DNA of 64,000 nt. Source: Clarkia xantiana subsp. parviflora. Its lineage: Eukaryota; Streptophyta; Magnoliopsida; Myrtales; Onagraceae. This document shows positions 12,349-25,200 of the stretch, one piece after another (position 1 is the stretch's first letter; each line of letters opens with the position of its first letter). The notes under the pieces are model-generated. The model saw nothing but the letters and a program-made list of their open reading frames with translations. It did no database searches and had not been told where the DNA came from. The position numbers and the translations under genes were made by a program. The DNA is taken from positions 24,379,066-24,443,065 of the forward strand of contig JAPTYO010000059.1 in assembly GCA_036873135.1 (NCBI GenBank), given 5' to 3'.

Positions 12349-12500
12349 TGGTGTGGTGGTTCAACGCCTCATCCCTTAACTAGAGGTTAGGGGTTCAATC
12401 CCCGCTAGTGACCATGAGAATGGAAAATTGTTCATGGCCAGCACTTTACCCTTACGGGCTGACCCGGTGCGAGTGTGAGTGATTATGTAACTCTGATTTA
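12349..12500 (+). mobile_element. tRNA-derived SINE
   Basis: The sequence starts near 12349 with TGGTGTGGTGGTTCAACGCC, which resembles a tRNA D-arm/A box. It continues with GGGGTTCAATCCCCGC (B box core GGTTCAATCC at 12392-12401). The tRNA-like head is followed by an unrelated body (GGCCAGCACTTTACC, GACCCGGTGCGAGTG) shared with fragments at 8594 and 26607. A tRNA gene is excluded because no acceptor stem or anticodon arm forms. Target duplications were not identified, so the ends are approximate. Confidence 0.65.
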
Positions 12501-14682
12501 TGATATTGTCCGGCTAAAATGAAATGTATTTAAATTCGATTCGATTTATCATTTGTAAAATTTGGTATTTGTTTGTTTCATTTATCTTGAAATATGAATT
12601 TTGACTCTCTTCTAATCTAACGGTTAAAAGTCAGAATTCGAATTTAATTCTATATTGTTTTAGCTAAACCTTTTATATTTGCGTCGTTATTTCTACGCAT
12701 ATGCTTTGTTTTGTTAGCTTACAATTATATTGAATGTCTTGTTTAAAATTCTTTTTGCTAATTAGTACATGTGATTGACTGCGACACATCGCATGTTGTG
12801 TGTCTCTCAACTTCTCATTATTAATTTTTGTCCCTATCAATTGGGCCCCGATCTTATTAAATTTATCACATGGTCCATTAATTTCCAGAGGAAGTTTTAT
12901 CTTAATTAAATTATTAGTTGTACTTCCAAAACTCCACATACTCGTTACACTGGAATGATCTGATTCATCATCCAAAAGACAAACTCAAAAGTTGTGGTTA
13001 CGTGTTATTTTTTCTCCAAGAGTTATACTATTTGAGACAAGTTATTATTTAATAAAATAGACATTATGTATTGCACGATATTCTATATAGATGTAAACTC
13101 ATGTTATAAAATATGAATAAGAATCTAATCACGAGTCTCAGGTTTAGCGTATTATATTAATTTTAGGTATTTCATACTTAAACTATTGCTTTTAGTTATC
13201 TAAGATTTGCACCAAATTACTTTTGTGTCTAAGGTTTTGTTTTCGTTATCTTTTGTTTTTCGTCCATTTTTTATATTAAATTTGAGGATGAGCTTTCTTC
13301 AGTTTTAAACTTTAAAACGGTTTCTCCACATGTCATTATATAATTTAAATCATAAAACTGTATTTCTTTAAATTTATAACCACCCTAGATTGTGTATATA
13401 TTGATGCTAATTTTCAATATTATTTATACTTGTAGAGTCCTACCAAACGAAAAGAAAACCCATTCACATAAATTCAAGAGTGACTCAACATTTATGTGGG
13501 GGCGATATATTAATGGTTGGAGATGATTGAGAATGACATAAACTTTAGGGTGCTTTTTATGAAAAATATAGAGTATAGAGGCAGCCAGCGGCACGAAAAA
13601 GATGTGACGAAGTATTGTCGAATGGAGTCGACTAAAGTGGCGGGGCCAAGAAAGGAACTTTGGTCGATGAGGTATCATGGCATTGCCAAATGCCAATGAG
13701 AGAATAGTGGGGGCAGATTCCAAGCTTGTTGTATTGTTCAGATATTTAGGGCCAAATGGGCCATATTTGTTAATTCTCGCGACCTGCCTTTAAAAGGTTC
13801 CAATGCATGTATATAATAATAATTAGTATTGTCGGGAGTAATTCCTGTAAATGTGGAGAGGTTATTAATGTTCTATAGCACAAAATGATTTGCTTTTATT
13901 GATCTCTATGTACGTCCAGTCAATTCCATTGTGTGAGTTTTTTAACTTAACAATTATACAATTTTTTTTTTGGCCAAAAAAACAATTATACAATCTTCTA
14001 TGTACAATCATAATGATATTATTAGAAAGCACTTATAATATCTATTTTGGAAGAAAAAAAAAATCATAAATCATAATAACACATAAAAATTAGTTTTTTA
14101 ATTGATTTAAAAGTTAAAATGTTTTTTTAGTACAATATGTTTAACTAAATATTACTTTTTTTTTTTTTCCAATTTTGTCCCAAATAATCCAAATCAAACA
14201 ACTAAGTTTGATGTACCTAGCCATGGGCTAGCCCAATGCTGGTTCCGACCCTGTTGTGGTCACCTGGGTCCGGCAACCCCGACCGAGAGATAGGACCCAT
14301 TCTTGGGCTAGCCCAGGGGTAGGACATAGGTCCATCAAGCCTAGTGGTTCAATTTGGATTCTTGGAGACCAAATTGAAAAAAAAAAAAATTATCGATGTA
14401 TTAGAGTGATTAAATTGAATAAAATTAAAAGTATATGGCAAGTCACACACCACTTAGGAAAAAAAACTAACGATCAACTAACGGATGGACCAAAAGTCGA
14501 CAAAGCTCAAACGTATGGTACCAAATGTATAAAAACCATCTTGTAATGAAAGTCACATTATTGTATCAAAAATACATTTAATCCTTAATTTAACCAAATA
14601 TTTTTTTTTTTATATAATCATAGTGAATTGAAAGGATAATAAAAAAATGATGTCATGTGTTCAGGCAAGTCCGTGACAACGT
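12501..14682. other. AT-rich intergenic DNA
   Basis: No gene recognised. The sequence is AT-rich with homopolymer runs. A less AT-rich patch at 13430-13760 carries frames on both strands without recognisable motifs. Around 14220-14330 a GGGCTAGCCC palindrome occurs twice in a GC-richer patch of unknown origin. Confidence 0.5.
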
Positions 14683-14908
14683 TGGGCCGAATTGAATATT
14701 GTTGAGTCCGGATATTACTGGGCTGCCACAATGTGGTCGGGCCGAATCCTAAGTCCCAATCCGGTCACAGTCTCGAGCAGAACTGCGTTCTTTTCGACTA
14801 CTGTACGACGCCGTCCTAGTTGACCTTTGATTAATCTGAAGGATCGTCGCTTTAAATCTCCTTTCTTATAAATTCACTCTCTCGGCCACCTCAAAGTCAA
14901 AACCCTAG
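14683..14908 (+). promoter_or_regulatory. Site II boxes and telo-box upstream of SNU13
   Basis: TGGGCC at 14683-14688 and TGGGCT at 14719-14724 are site II elements, with a related CGGGCC near 14738. AAACCCTAG at 14900-14908 is a telo-box, in the 5' leader about 50 bp before the ATG. A TTATAAAT stretch near 14868 could serve as TATA box. The site II plus telo-box pairing is known from promoters of plant ribosomal-protein and growth-linked genes, which fits the SNU13 gene that follows. Confidence 0.65.
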
Positions 14909-14957
14909 ATAAAACCTAGCAGCCCTGCATCTTTTGCCTTCTGCCTGATCTGGAAAA

Positions 14958-16585
14958 ATGGTGATATTCCTGATCTTTTATTCTCAGCGTGTTTCTTAGT
15001 TGTAAGTTTGCGCCTTTTCTGATGATTTTTTTGTTGTTGCGTGGTCTAGACGGGAGAAGCAGTGAACCCCAAAGCGTACCCGCTTGCAGATGCGCAGCTC
15101 ACAATTACTATTATGGATCTTGTCCAGCAAGCTGCGAACTACAAGCAGCTTAAAAAGGGCGCCAATGAAGGTTGGTGCCATCGTTTCACTTTTTCATTCG
15201 ACGAAGATTGTTTTGTTTGAGCTTACTGTTTTTGAAAAAAGAAATATATATATTTTTTGAATTTTTGTCTTAATATTTTGGGGCCTTTTTCTTTTCAGCG
15301 ACCAAGACTCTGAATAGGGGTATTTCTGAGTTTGTGGTTATGGCGGCTGACACTGAGCCTCTTGAGATTTTGCTTCACCTTCCATTATTGGCTGAAGACA
15401 AGGTGACTTCCATTTTTGTTTATGTTCTTGATGCTGTAGACGGCTAAGATTGATAGTTTAATACTGTAGGCTAAATAACCGTGCTAACTGGATGCGAGAT
15501 TATAAATTAAGTCTATATGTTTTCCCTTTACGTATTATCTTGTCATGTATCCTAGTTTAGTCATATTGGTATGTCTGTGTGTATATGTGTATGTTTGGAT
15601 TTAGATAAGGAGAAATTGGTTTTGGTGATCTCTTAAATTTTGATAAGAACAGGAGTGGTTTTTATTCTAAAAGTTGGATATTTTGAATTTATTATAAAAG
15701 CAACATAAGGTTAATATTTGTATATTTAAGAAGTGCGGTTAGGAATGGGTGACAAGAAAGTTGTAGTTAGTTCGTTCTATTTTATTATTAGTTTTTTTCG
15801 CTCTATATTAAAAAATTTCAAGACTACCACTTTCACTCTGAATTTGATTGTAAAGTTGTGCATACCTAAAACTTGTCTATTGATATGTTTGTAAGGTGGG
15901 AATATATTATTTCTGTTTACTGATAATTGCAAAATACATAGGCTGCTCTTAACATTTGCCTGAATTTTTTTGGGTGGACAGTAGAAAACTCTATTTCATT
16001 CTATATTAATCTTCTTGGTTCTTACTAGATTGTGAATTATGATGCTGCTATACTTGTGTATTTGGTGCTCTGCTATTGAGTATTTATAATTGAAACTTCG
16101 TTAGAACTATTAGAACAAACGAAATGGCAAACATTTTCCCTCCTTAATCTTGATTTTCTCCTTGCCTGAAGGTTAATCCTGCCCATCTGTTTGTTGTATA
16201 GTGTTTTAATTAGTCAAATGTTTTTCTTTGTGCAGAATGTGCCATATGTTTTTGTCCCTTCAAAGCAAGCACTTGGTCGAGCATGTGGTGTCACAAGACC
16301 AGTCATTGCCGCTTCAGTCACCTCAAATGAAGCATCCCAGTTGAAGTCCCAAATACAGCAACTCAAGGTAAGACCGTCTAGTCTCTACATTGTCAGAATT
16401 AAGCTAATGCTTTCTAGGTTAAGGTAGTGATGACGCATTTGCTATGTGGTTATACATTAATCCATCTTTAACCCTTTGTGCAATCTTGAGCTGCAATGGT
16501 GGAAATAGTCTGTCTGGAAAACAGCTTGTGACACATTTGCCTTTCTTCGTGAATGCAGGATGCTATTGAGAAACTATTGATCTGA
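14958..16585 (+). CDS. SNU13: SNU13 / NHP2L1 (15.5K), L7Ae-family U4 snRNA and box C/D snoRNA-binding protein
   Basis: Five coding exons: 14958-14960 (ATG only), 15050-15170, 15299-15402, 16236-16367, 16559-16585. All have GT-AG junctions and together give exactly 128 residues, the family's usual length. The protein starts [18 protein letters not shown], carries the L7Ae RNA-binding signature [12 protein letters not shown] (Asn40, Glu41, Lys44 contact the K-turn in the human 15.5K protein), continues [20 protein letters not shown] and [16 protein letters not shown], and ends DAIEKLLI. It binds the kink-turn of U4 snRNA and of box C/D snoRNAs, so it works in the nucleus in splicing and rRNA methylation. 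The initiator codon sits alone on its exon. Site II boxes and a telo-box lie upstream. Confidence 0.97.
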
Positions 16586-17219
16586 GATTGCCCGGTTGAT
16601 CTAGTATCGGCATGATGGGTCTCTTGGCCACAGATAGAGGCTTTGACTGAGGTCTTTGTTACTTACTATCAACTCGGTATTTGTATTTCAATTAGCGTCT
16701 GTGGAACATGTTTCGTGTATTTGTTTTACTAGTCTTCGGTTCAAACAAATGGAGTGATGAATGAGGATCATCTGTTTTTCTTATGGTAAAAAACTGAAAT
16801 ACAGTTGGTAATAAAAACGGAAATATCTTTAAAAGTACAAATCTGTGTCTCTCGAGTTAGGTTACTATGAATAATCATTTAGTTTACTCGGTTGTGTTTG
16901 ATCGACTACCTCATTAATGTGTGTTCAATTCTTGGTCTTATATCTCAAGTTCAGGCTTTGTTTGGTGGATGAGAGCTTTAGGACTGCAAAACCTGAGAAT
17001 TCTTCCCGTTGTTATTGGTTTTGTAAGAAACAAAACAAATGAAATTGTTAACAATCTTGAAGAAATCATGTAAATCTCACGTTTTGTGAGAGAATGGGAG
17101 TTCAAATCTTAAACTGACAAATTGGTTCTATCATCTAATAGGACCGTGTATTACACAACGAATTCATTAGTATTTCAAAACAATCATAGTAAAAGTTCAT
17201 TCGTATTCATATTCCAACA
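16586..17219. other. SNU13 3' region and spacer
   Basis: Immediately downstream is the presumed SNU13 3' UTR. The rest is AT-rich DNA leading to the MITE at 17229. Nothing else is recognised. Confidence 0.5.
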
Positions 17220-17228
17220 TATAAATAA

Positions 17229-17753
17229 GGGAAAAGTATGTAAAACATGCAATATGTTTGAAAAAGATGGTTTTATGGACCAATATGTTTTAAAATGTAC
17301 AACATGTTTGAAAAAGATGGTTTCATGGACCAATATGTTAAAATGTACAGCATGCTTACAAAAGATGTTAAAATGACATACCGTCCACTTGTTATCAATA
17401 GACTCATTAAGTGGATAGGTACGGAACACATTTTTAGAAAAAAAAATATTAATTAAAACAAGAAATTAATTTATACACATCGATGATTATTAATGGGTGA
17501 ATTTAGATAATAATAATAATAATGATAATTATTATTATTATTTAAAAAAACGTGATCTGCACTGTCCACTTAATGAGACTTGTGACAACAAGTGGACGAT
17601 ACGTCTATTTACCATTTTTTGTAAGCTTCTTGTACATTTTAAAACATTTTGATCCATAAAACAATCTTTTTCAAACATGTTGTACGTTTTAAAACATATT
17701 GGTCCATAAAACCATCATTTTTAAACATATTGCATATTTTACATACTTTTCCC
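17229..17753 (+). mobile_element. Long-TIR MITE, copy 1 (MULE-type, 9-bp TSD)
   Basis: Starts GGGAAAAGTATGTAAAACAT and ends with the inverse (ACATACTTTTCCC). Arms of ~190 bp face an AT-rich centre holding an AATAAT run. The perfect 9-bp duplication TATAAATAA lies at 17220-17228 and 17754-17762. Inside each arm a ~55-bp segment containing GTTTGAAAAAGATGG is tandemly doubled. Also shared is a GTCCACTTAATGAG box, inverted in the two arms. There is no coding capacity; small frames here are shadows. The duplication length and long TIRs point to the Mutator superfamily. Same family and orientation as 43558-44071; copy 28188-28711 is inverted. Confidence 0.9.
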
Positions 17754-17762
17754 TATAAATAA

Positions 17763-19229
17763 ACAACAATATACTATATAAAATTCATTTTAAAATATAG
17801 TTATTCAATACGCAATAGTGTCTAAGGAGATAAAAAAAAAAACAGAGAATTCCATTGTAGTTGGAGACATATATATATATATATATATATTACATTCTAT
17901 AAAAAAAATACCTTAATTTTTTCCATAAAATTTTTAGATTTTTTTTTATGTATTTAATATTTAATAATTACTGCCTTTTAATTTAATGCTATTTTTTTAT
18001 TCATAATTTTTTTATTTTTCAATTTTGTCATTTTATCATATTATATGCAACGTAGAACAACACTTAATTTATATTATATATTCATTTAAGTATTATTTTT
18101 TAGGATATGCACAGATTAACATCTAGTTAATAATTATGTCTGTAGATAACATAATGAAAGTATAAGTAAGTGATAAAGTGGGCATTATTTGTTAATTTAA
18201 CAATGAATTCTGAAGAATTTATTTCTTTGACTAAATATTTATGTTATAATAAATATATATTTTTTTATAAAAAAAATTACTTCAACAATTTTGATCTGGG
18301 GTATTAAGATTAAAATTCTTCTCAGTATGGCATCTTTACCTGGTTTTAAATTCGGTTCGACTATAGGATGCACTCACATTACCAATCTTAGTTGATATAA
18401 AATAATTATTAATTACTAATTGTATTTACATTTTATTGTAAATTAGTATATGTTATTCTTACTTAATTATTTAAGTAATGTTATAAATATAAATAATACA
18501 GAGTTGGTAATCTGAGTTTTATAATTTTGAATACATAAAATAATAGAGTACATGGCAAAAAAAAAGCAATAAAGTACAATTATATTCATTTTCTAGTTAT
18601 TATGAAAGAAAGAAAAATAATAAGATGGCAAAAAAATTAATGTTATAATAAAATAAAAATATATATATAAATTTAATAATATTACCCTATTATGAAACAA
18701 TTAAAATTTGAATGCAAAAATTTCTATTTTGATTTTAAACATTTAAAATTGCCAATTTTAATCCATAATTACAGATTTGTATTTCTTATAAGATATATAT
18801 CCATGTAAAGTACTTACATTTTGTTTTTCTCATAAAAACTCATTTACTACCTGTAACGAAAATGTTCATACAACTAAGCTACTCGATATAAAAAAAAAAA
18901 AAAAAAAAAGGTATATTAGCCACCGTTATTATAATCTTCAATTCGTCACTTTAATTTGTGTTATCACTTACAAAAGTCCTGACTCAGTAATTATATTGTT
19001 CCAACCGCTCTCGATTTATTATAATCTTGAGTTTCTTTCGATTTTTTTTTTTTTTTATTTTTCATTTAGTATAAATCATTTTAATTTTTTCTTGTATTTT
19101 TAAATACAAAAATATATAAGTCTAAAATTGACTACGGAAAAAAAAAAAACCCATCGCCCCTGAGGTTTTAGAGGGGTTTCCTTTTCATCCGTCTTTACTG
19201 AACAAACGAGGTCTCTTATCCCAACAACA
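17763..19229. other. Very AT-rich spacer upstream of RPOT3
   Basis: No gene recognised. There is an AT dinucleotide run at about 17868-17891 and many A/T homopolymers (for example 18890-18910 and 19045-19060). The last ~100 bp (GAGGTTTTAGAGGGGTTTCC to the ATG at 19230) are likely the RPOT3 5' leader. Confidence 0.5.
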
Positions 19230-22200
19230 ATGGTTTCCACAGCCTCCTTCTCTTCGACAACTCCAACAGCTCAATTTCACTCTTCATGGAAGAACAGATA
19301 CCAAGCTTCTAAGAAGCCTTTACCTTCATCGCAGAAATTCCCTAGCCTTCTGTCTAAAACTTCGCCATTTCCTTTTCCTCTCTTCACTCTCAAATCTCCT
19401 CCAATTCCAATTACTATTACAAATCCTATCCACCCTCTGAGCGAAGAATCCGTACATGAAAACTACATAGAATTGCTCGAGAAACCCGCCCCTGAGGAAT
19501 TTGTCCGTCAAATTACTGTCCGGGAATGGGTTCAAGAATCCAAGTCTCGAATTTTCATCAGAGATCCACCTTGGTTGTATCCAATCTTCCGGGAAAACGT
19601 ATTAAAGAAGAAGTCAACTACTCTCCGAGAGCCGCCGAGCTCGCTGGATTTGAGGAAAATGGAGGAGAACGTGGAAAACTACAATCTCCTGAGGAGGAGG
19701 CAGATTAGGGAGGAGACGGAGGCATGGCAGAGGGTGACGGAGGAATACGGGGAACTGGAGAGGGAAATGAGGGATAAGCAGTTGGCTCCCAACTTGCCCC
19801 ACGTCAAGGCTCTGTTTTTGGGGTGGTTTGAGCCACTTCGGGCAGCCATAGCGGCAGACCAGCAATTGCAGAGGACCAAGAGGAATAAGGCGGCGTACGC
19901 CCCACATATGGAACTCTTGCCCCCAGACAAGATGGCGGTGATAGTGATGCATAAAATGATGGGATTGGTGATGGTGGCACATACGGATGGCTGCGTTGAG
20001 CTTGTGCAAGCTGCTGTTCATGTCGGCATGGCAATAGAGCAGGAGGTGAGTTTTCGAAGAAACAAAAGCAGATTTTGGAAGTTGGTTTGGGTTCTTTTTA
20101 GGCTCTGTTTTGTTTATGGTTCAATGTTTTTGGGGAAGTATACATATGAATAGGAGCATTATAGTCATCCAGTAATGCTATCTTACATGTTACATTATTC
20201 GTACATCAGATTATGGTTCAGAGTATGTTGGAGAAAACAAAGAATGTCCATAGAAGGAAGAACTGTGCTAAGATAGAAGACGATCCTGATGAAGATAAAG
20301 AAATTTACTTGAACCATGTTAATAGCTTACTAAGAAGAAAGAGGTATAGAGATGTGCGCAAGCTTGTGAAGGAAGAGGACTTCCAACCCTGGACTCGGGA
20401 TATGCAGGCTAAGGTTTTTGATATTCTGCAGTTCTTCCTGTTCTCTCATCAATTTGTTTGTGACCATTTCTAAAATAGAACTTGACATTTTATATTGTAT
20501 CTTTGCAGTTGGGAACACGGTTGATAGATTTGTTAACGCAAAATGCTTTTGTCCAACCTCCTCTTGAGCAGCAGTTTGTGGAAGCTCCACCTGATGTTCG
20601 TCCTGCATTTACTCATAAATTGAAATTGGTTAGAAAGGATCCACGGTAAGTTCTTTTTCGTTGTAGTTGTCGGACCACATCACTTGTCATGTCAGAAACT
20701 TGGTGCAGATTTACTCTACAAGATTTTACAAAGGAAGTTCAAGGACTAAAATTTATGTCCTTGCATCCATGCATAGCATTTGCATGATCTAGAAAGAGGT
20801 CTTGTTATGCAATTGCATGATCTAGAAAGAGGGCTTGTTCTCTTGTGGTTACCAAATCACTTCTTCGCAATTCACATTGCTAAGTTGATTAATTTTTCCT
20901 TTAGACCTTATGGTCTTCTAATTTTTGCATGAGCTTTTTGAAGTTCAGTTTAATCGAAGTTTGCTGGTCTGCACTGATTGGCTGCACTTATCAAAGTTTC
21001 TAGGATTATTATGTATTATCAAATGATTGGTTTTAACTGTTTATGTCAAGAACTGCTGAATGAGTCAATTGATTTCAGTTGTCTTGTCGATTAATGTCTC
21101 TGTCCATATCATTGTTTTTGAGAGAGGCTTTATATGCAATTCTTCATCTGTAATTTCTAACTGTGTTGACTCAATTATTGATTTGATCCTTGTAGGCATA
21201 AGCTTGTGAAGAGGTACGGTGTTATTGAATGTGATCCTTTGCTCCTTAAAGATCTTGAGACAAGTGTAAGTGGATACTATGAAAAGCTCATCAAACTGTT
21301 TGAGTAATGCATGTTATCTTCTTCTCTGATGCATCACTTATTTGTTTAATTTATTTGGCGCCCTGATATCTTTCAATTTCATTAATGGTTTTTTAATTCT
21401 TGCATGTAGGCAAAGCATATGTTTGCTCCGTACATGCCAATGTTGGTACCCCCAAGAAGGTGGGAAGGGTAAGAGCATATGATTGTTCTGTCCAACTTGG
21501 TTATCTCGCCAAATTTGCTTTCTTGAGAGAGTTTTAATTGGATGTGTATTTTTTTAGCTATGTTAAATTATTAACTATTCTCCTGCCACAAATGTTGAAT
21601 CATCACCGTTGTTTCTTTGTTTCATTTTTCGTATCTAAGATGGCTTTTGAAATTCCTTTAGGTATGCCAAGGGCGGTTATTTATTCTTACCTTCTTATGC
21701 CATGCGTACTCATGGATCTAGGAAGCAGCAAGATGCTGTGAAGAGTGCTTCTCGAAGTCAAATGCCTTTAGTATATGAGGTAGTAAAGCTGTTGTTTTTT
21801 CCTTTCTATTTAGAGTCTCATTAGATTCCTTCTCGCTCTTGAAGGAAATTATGGGTTGTTGCTCTTCTAGACTAACTCCTCAAATACCTTCTTGCTCTTG
21901 AAAGAAACAATTGAGCTTGAGAGATGTATAGCTTATTCAGAAAAGGATAAAAGCAGGGCGTACTTTGTTTCCTTTTGATCTCTTCGATCATCAAACCGAT
22001 GTTAGACAATTGAACATAGTATTTTATTCCTCTTAGAACTCTTTTATATATATATATATATTCATGAGTTTTGACTTTTGAATAAATTTCATTTCCGTTC
22101 AGAGACTTAAATTGCCCATTTTATCTTGTCGTTTGAGCAGGCTCTGGATACTCTTGGAAGTGTCAAATGGAGGGTAAACAAGAGAATCCTTGCTGTGGTT

Positions 22201-25200
22201 GAGAGCATCTGGGCGCAAGGTGGCAATGTTGGTGGCTTGATTGATAGGGAAGATGTGAGCACCATGCTCTTCTGAATGCATCTGAGCCATGCAGTAAATG
22301 GTGATCTTGTAATTAGCAGGATATGACTCACTTTCTTTATGTTATGTTATTGCAGCTTCCTGTACCAAAGGAGGGAGCAGACCCTGAAAAGTTGAAGCGG
22401 GAAATCAGAATGGCAAAGAAGGTCAATAGAGAGCGACATTCCGAACGTTGTGATACTGAACTTAAGCTATCGGTATGGGCCTCTCTCTCTCTGTCTGTAG
22501 CTTTATGAGTGGTAAGCTTAAGTGCCTATATTTGATAAACCAGTATTCAGAAATGAATATTAGGCATTATATTTGTGCAACTAGGTACGGACTTTACAAG
22601 TGATTTGGGTTCATTACAGATTACTTAATTTGCTCTGAATTCCTTTCTCGGAGTATATTTAGAGGGGAACTTTATCTTAAACAGGTTGCTCGGAAAATGA
22701 AAGATGAGGAAGGATTTTATTACCCGCACAATCTAGACTTCAGAGGTCGGGCTTATCCCATGCATTCACACTTGAACCATCTAAGTTCTGATCTTTGTCG
22801 AGGAATTCTTGAGTTCGCCGAAGGACGGGCACTGGGGAAATCAGGTTTGCGTTGGCTCAAGATTCACCTAGCAAACTTGTATGCTGGAGGGGTTGATAAG
22901 CTTTCACATGATGGGCGCGTAGAATTTGTAGAAAACCATCTCAGGGACATATTTGACTCAGCGGATAACCCCTTGGATGGAAAAAGATGGTGGTTGACTG
23001 CCGAAGATCCTTTCCAATGCTTAGCTGCTTGTATTGATCTTTCAGAAGCATTGAGAAGCTCATCACCATGCACTGTTATTTCTCACCTGCCAATTCATCA
23101 GGTAAATAATGCCCATTAAAATGCTTTGGTAGTTCAACCTGATTTAACAGAATGATTATGATGGGAAAAGTAGATTACAATGAAGATGAGCCCCTTATCG
23201 TTTTAGATGGTATATCTAGCAAATCATATAACATGTATCTATGCAGCTTCTAAGAATTTAGATTTGTTAACTGTGGTATCTAAGAATTTAGATAATGGTG
23301 ATTATCTTTTAATACTTCTCGCTTTCTGCATTTCCTTATTTATTTCAGAGAAGTGATTGACTGAATGGATTTGCAGGATGGTTCATGCAACGGGTTACAG
23401 CACTATGCTGCACTGGGAAGAGATAGTGTATGCCATCTGCTTTATAAGAAAAGATACATCTTTCTTTATAGTTGAATTTAAATTTTAAAAATGAAGATTG
23501 AAAAGGAAGCAATTTATTTTCTTATGCTATAATTTCCTACCTTTCCAAGACTCATGCATCATTTGAATTTGGTAAATTTTGATTGATCCGTAGGTACCGT
23601 TTATTTGGCTCTGAGCCAAATTTGGATTCTTACCTGTCTTCATGTCATCTTTCTGTACAAAATTACTGTAAAAATTGGGTTTTGTTGAGTTCTGGGGTCT
23701 TCTACTGGTCTTCTATTATGGTTAACATTCTATATACATGTGCCTTTTTTCTCAGCGGGGAGCAGCTGCAGTCAACTTAGTTGTATCAGAGAAACCTGCA
23801 GATGTATATTCTGAAATTGCTGCAAGGTACGCGAGGTGGTTCGATCAAATACAGTATTCTTCATTCTTGTCCCTGTGTAATGACTTTTCGGATGAAATGA
23901 CCCAATATCTTGGCAGTAGAAGAAGAGGAATTTATTTAGCTGTCAAAAGGTTACTAGTCGGGAACCACTTTGATTTAAATAAAACTTGAACAACAATTTA
24001 TCCAGAGATTTGTTGTCTTGCAAGTTGATCTAATGTAAAATTTGAATTATTGTAGACAATATTATACTGCATATTCTCCATAGACGGAATCAGACCCTTA
24101 AAAGCATAACCACACATGACACATCTCTTAATCGCAGCCAAATAATTTATTAAGTATCTAGAACAACCCATCAAATATGAACCCATCAAATTTTTTTAAG
24201 TATCTCAGCATGCGTATCTTTAAACAAAAATGAAAAATATATTCATGCTTCTGTAGAATGATGATCTTTTGAATAATGTTTTCCTGGCCAGGGTTCATGA
24301 GATAATGAAAACAGACAGCAGCAAGGACCCAGCTACCCACCCTGATGCTTTGTTGGCCATGGCACTAGTAGACCAGGTTAATCTTTATGCGCTGATTTTT
24401 ATAAGTCTCTTGAAATATTTTCCCTCATAATGTGAAGTGTTCTGAAGCTTTCAGGTGGACCGGAAGTTGGTCAAACAAACAGTTATGACTTCAGTCTATG
24501 GTGTCACTTTTGTCGGTGCTCGTGAACAAATAAAAAAAGACTAGAGGAAAAAGGTGTCATTACTGATGAGCGGCTACTGTATACTGCAGCGTGTTATGCT
24601 GCTAAAGTAAGTTCTAGCTGACATCATATACTGTGCTGGATGAAATTTCTTAAATTTAGGGCTTTGCAGTTGAATTGATTTTGTCAATAAAAGTGATAAA
24701 TGAAGTGGATAAAGATCCCTTATTCTATGCAGTTACTGTGGATCTTTCTTGAAGTTCGAATTTTGGTTTTCTCCTCAGCCATTTTCCTAGCTTTAGGCTC
24801 ATCAGTTTCCGTGTGGCATTTATTATAAATAAAATATTACTGAGAGAGTGATGGATCAGATCATGTCTTGGGAGTTTTAATAAGCTACTACTGATAAACA
24901 GGTGACTCTAACTGCACTTGAAGAGATTTTCGATGCAGCACGCGGAATGATGGGTTGGCTAGGTGACTGTGCAAAAGTAAGAAGCTCATCCATGCAAATC
25001 ACAGGTGCAATATAAAGAGGTTTTTTATTTGTTAACTTTGAAACTTTTCTATTTTTTTCCAGCTCATTGCCTCAGAGAATGAACCTGTTCGGTGGACCAC
25101 GCCTCTGGGTCTTCCGGTAGTTCAACCGTATTTTAGGAATGACCGGCATCTTGTAAGCACTTTTTAGTTATTTAACTTCTCTGCAATTCATGGGTGTGTA

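Noticed and set aside
12380..12410. tRNA gene
   Set aside because: Only A- and B-box-like words are present. No acceptor stem or anticodon loop forms, and the downstream body marks a SINE.
19614..20034. Overlapping minus-strand frames in RPOT3 exon 1
   Set aside because: Shadows of the RPOT3 coding strand with no independent motifs.
24377..24606. Alternative splicing restoring the RPOT3 frame at exon 13
   Set aside because: No alternative GT or AG near the exon ends gives 153 nt while keeping the conserved VDRKLVKQ and TAACYAAK sequences.
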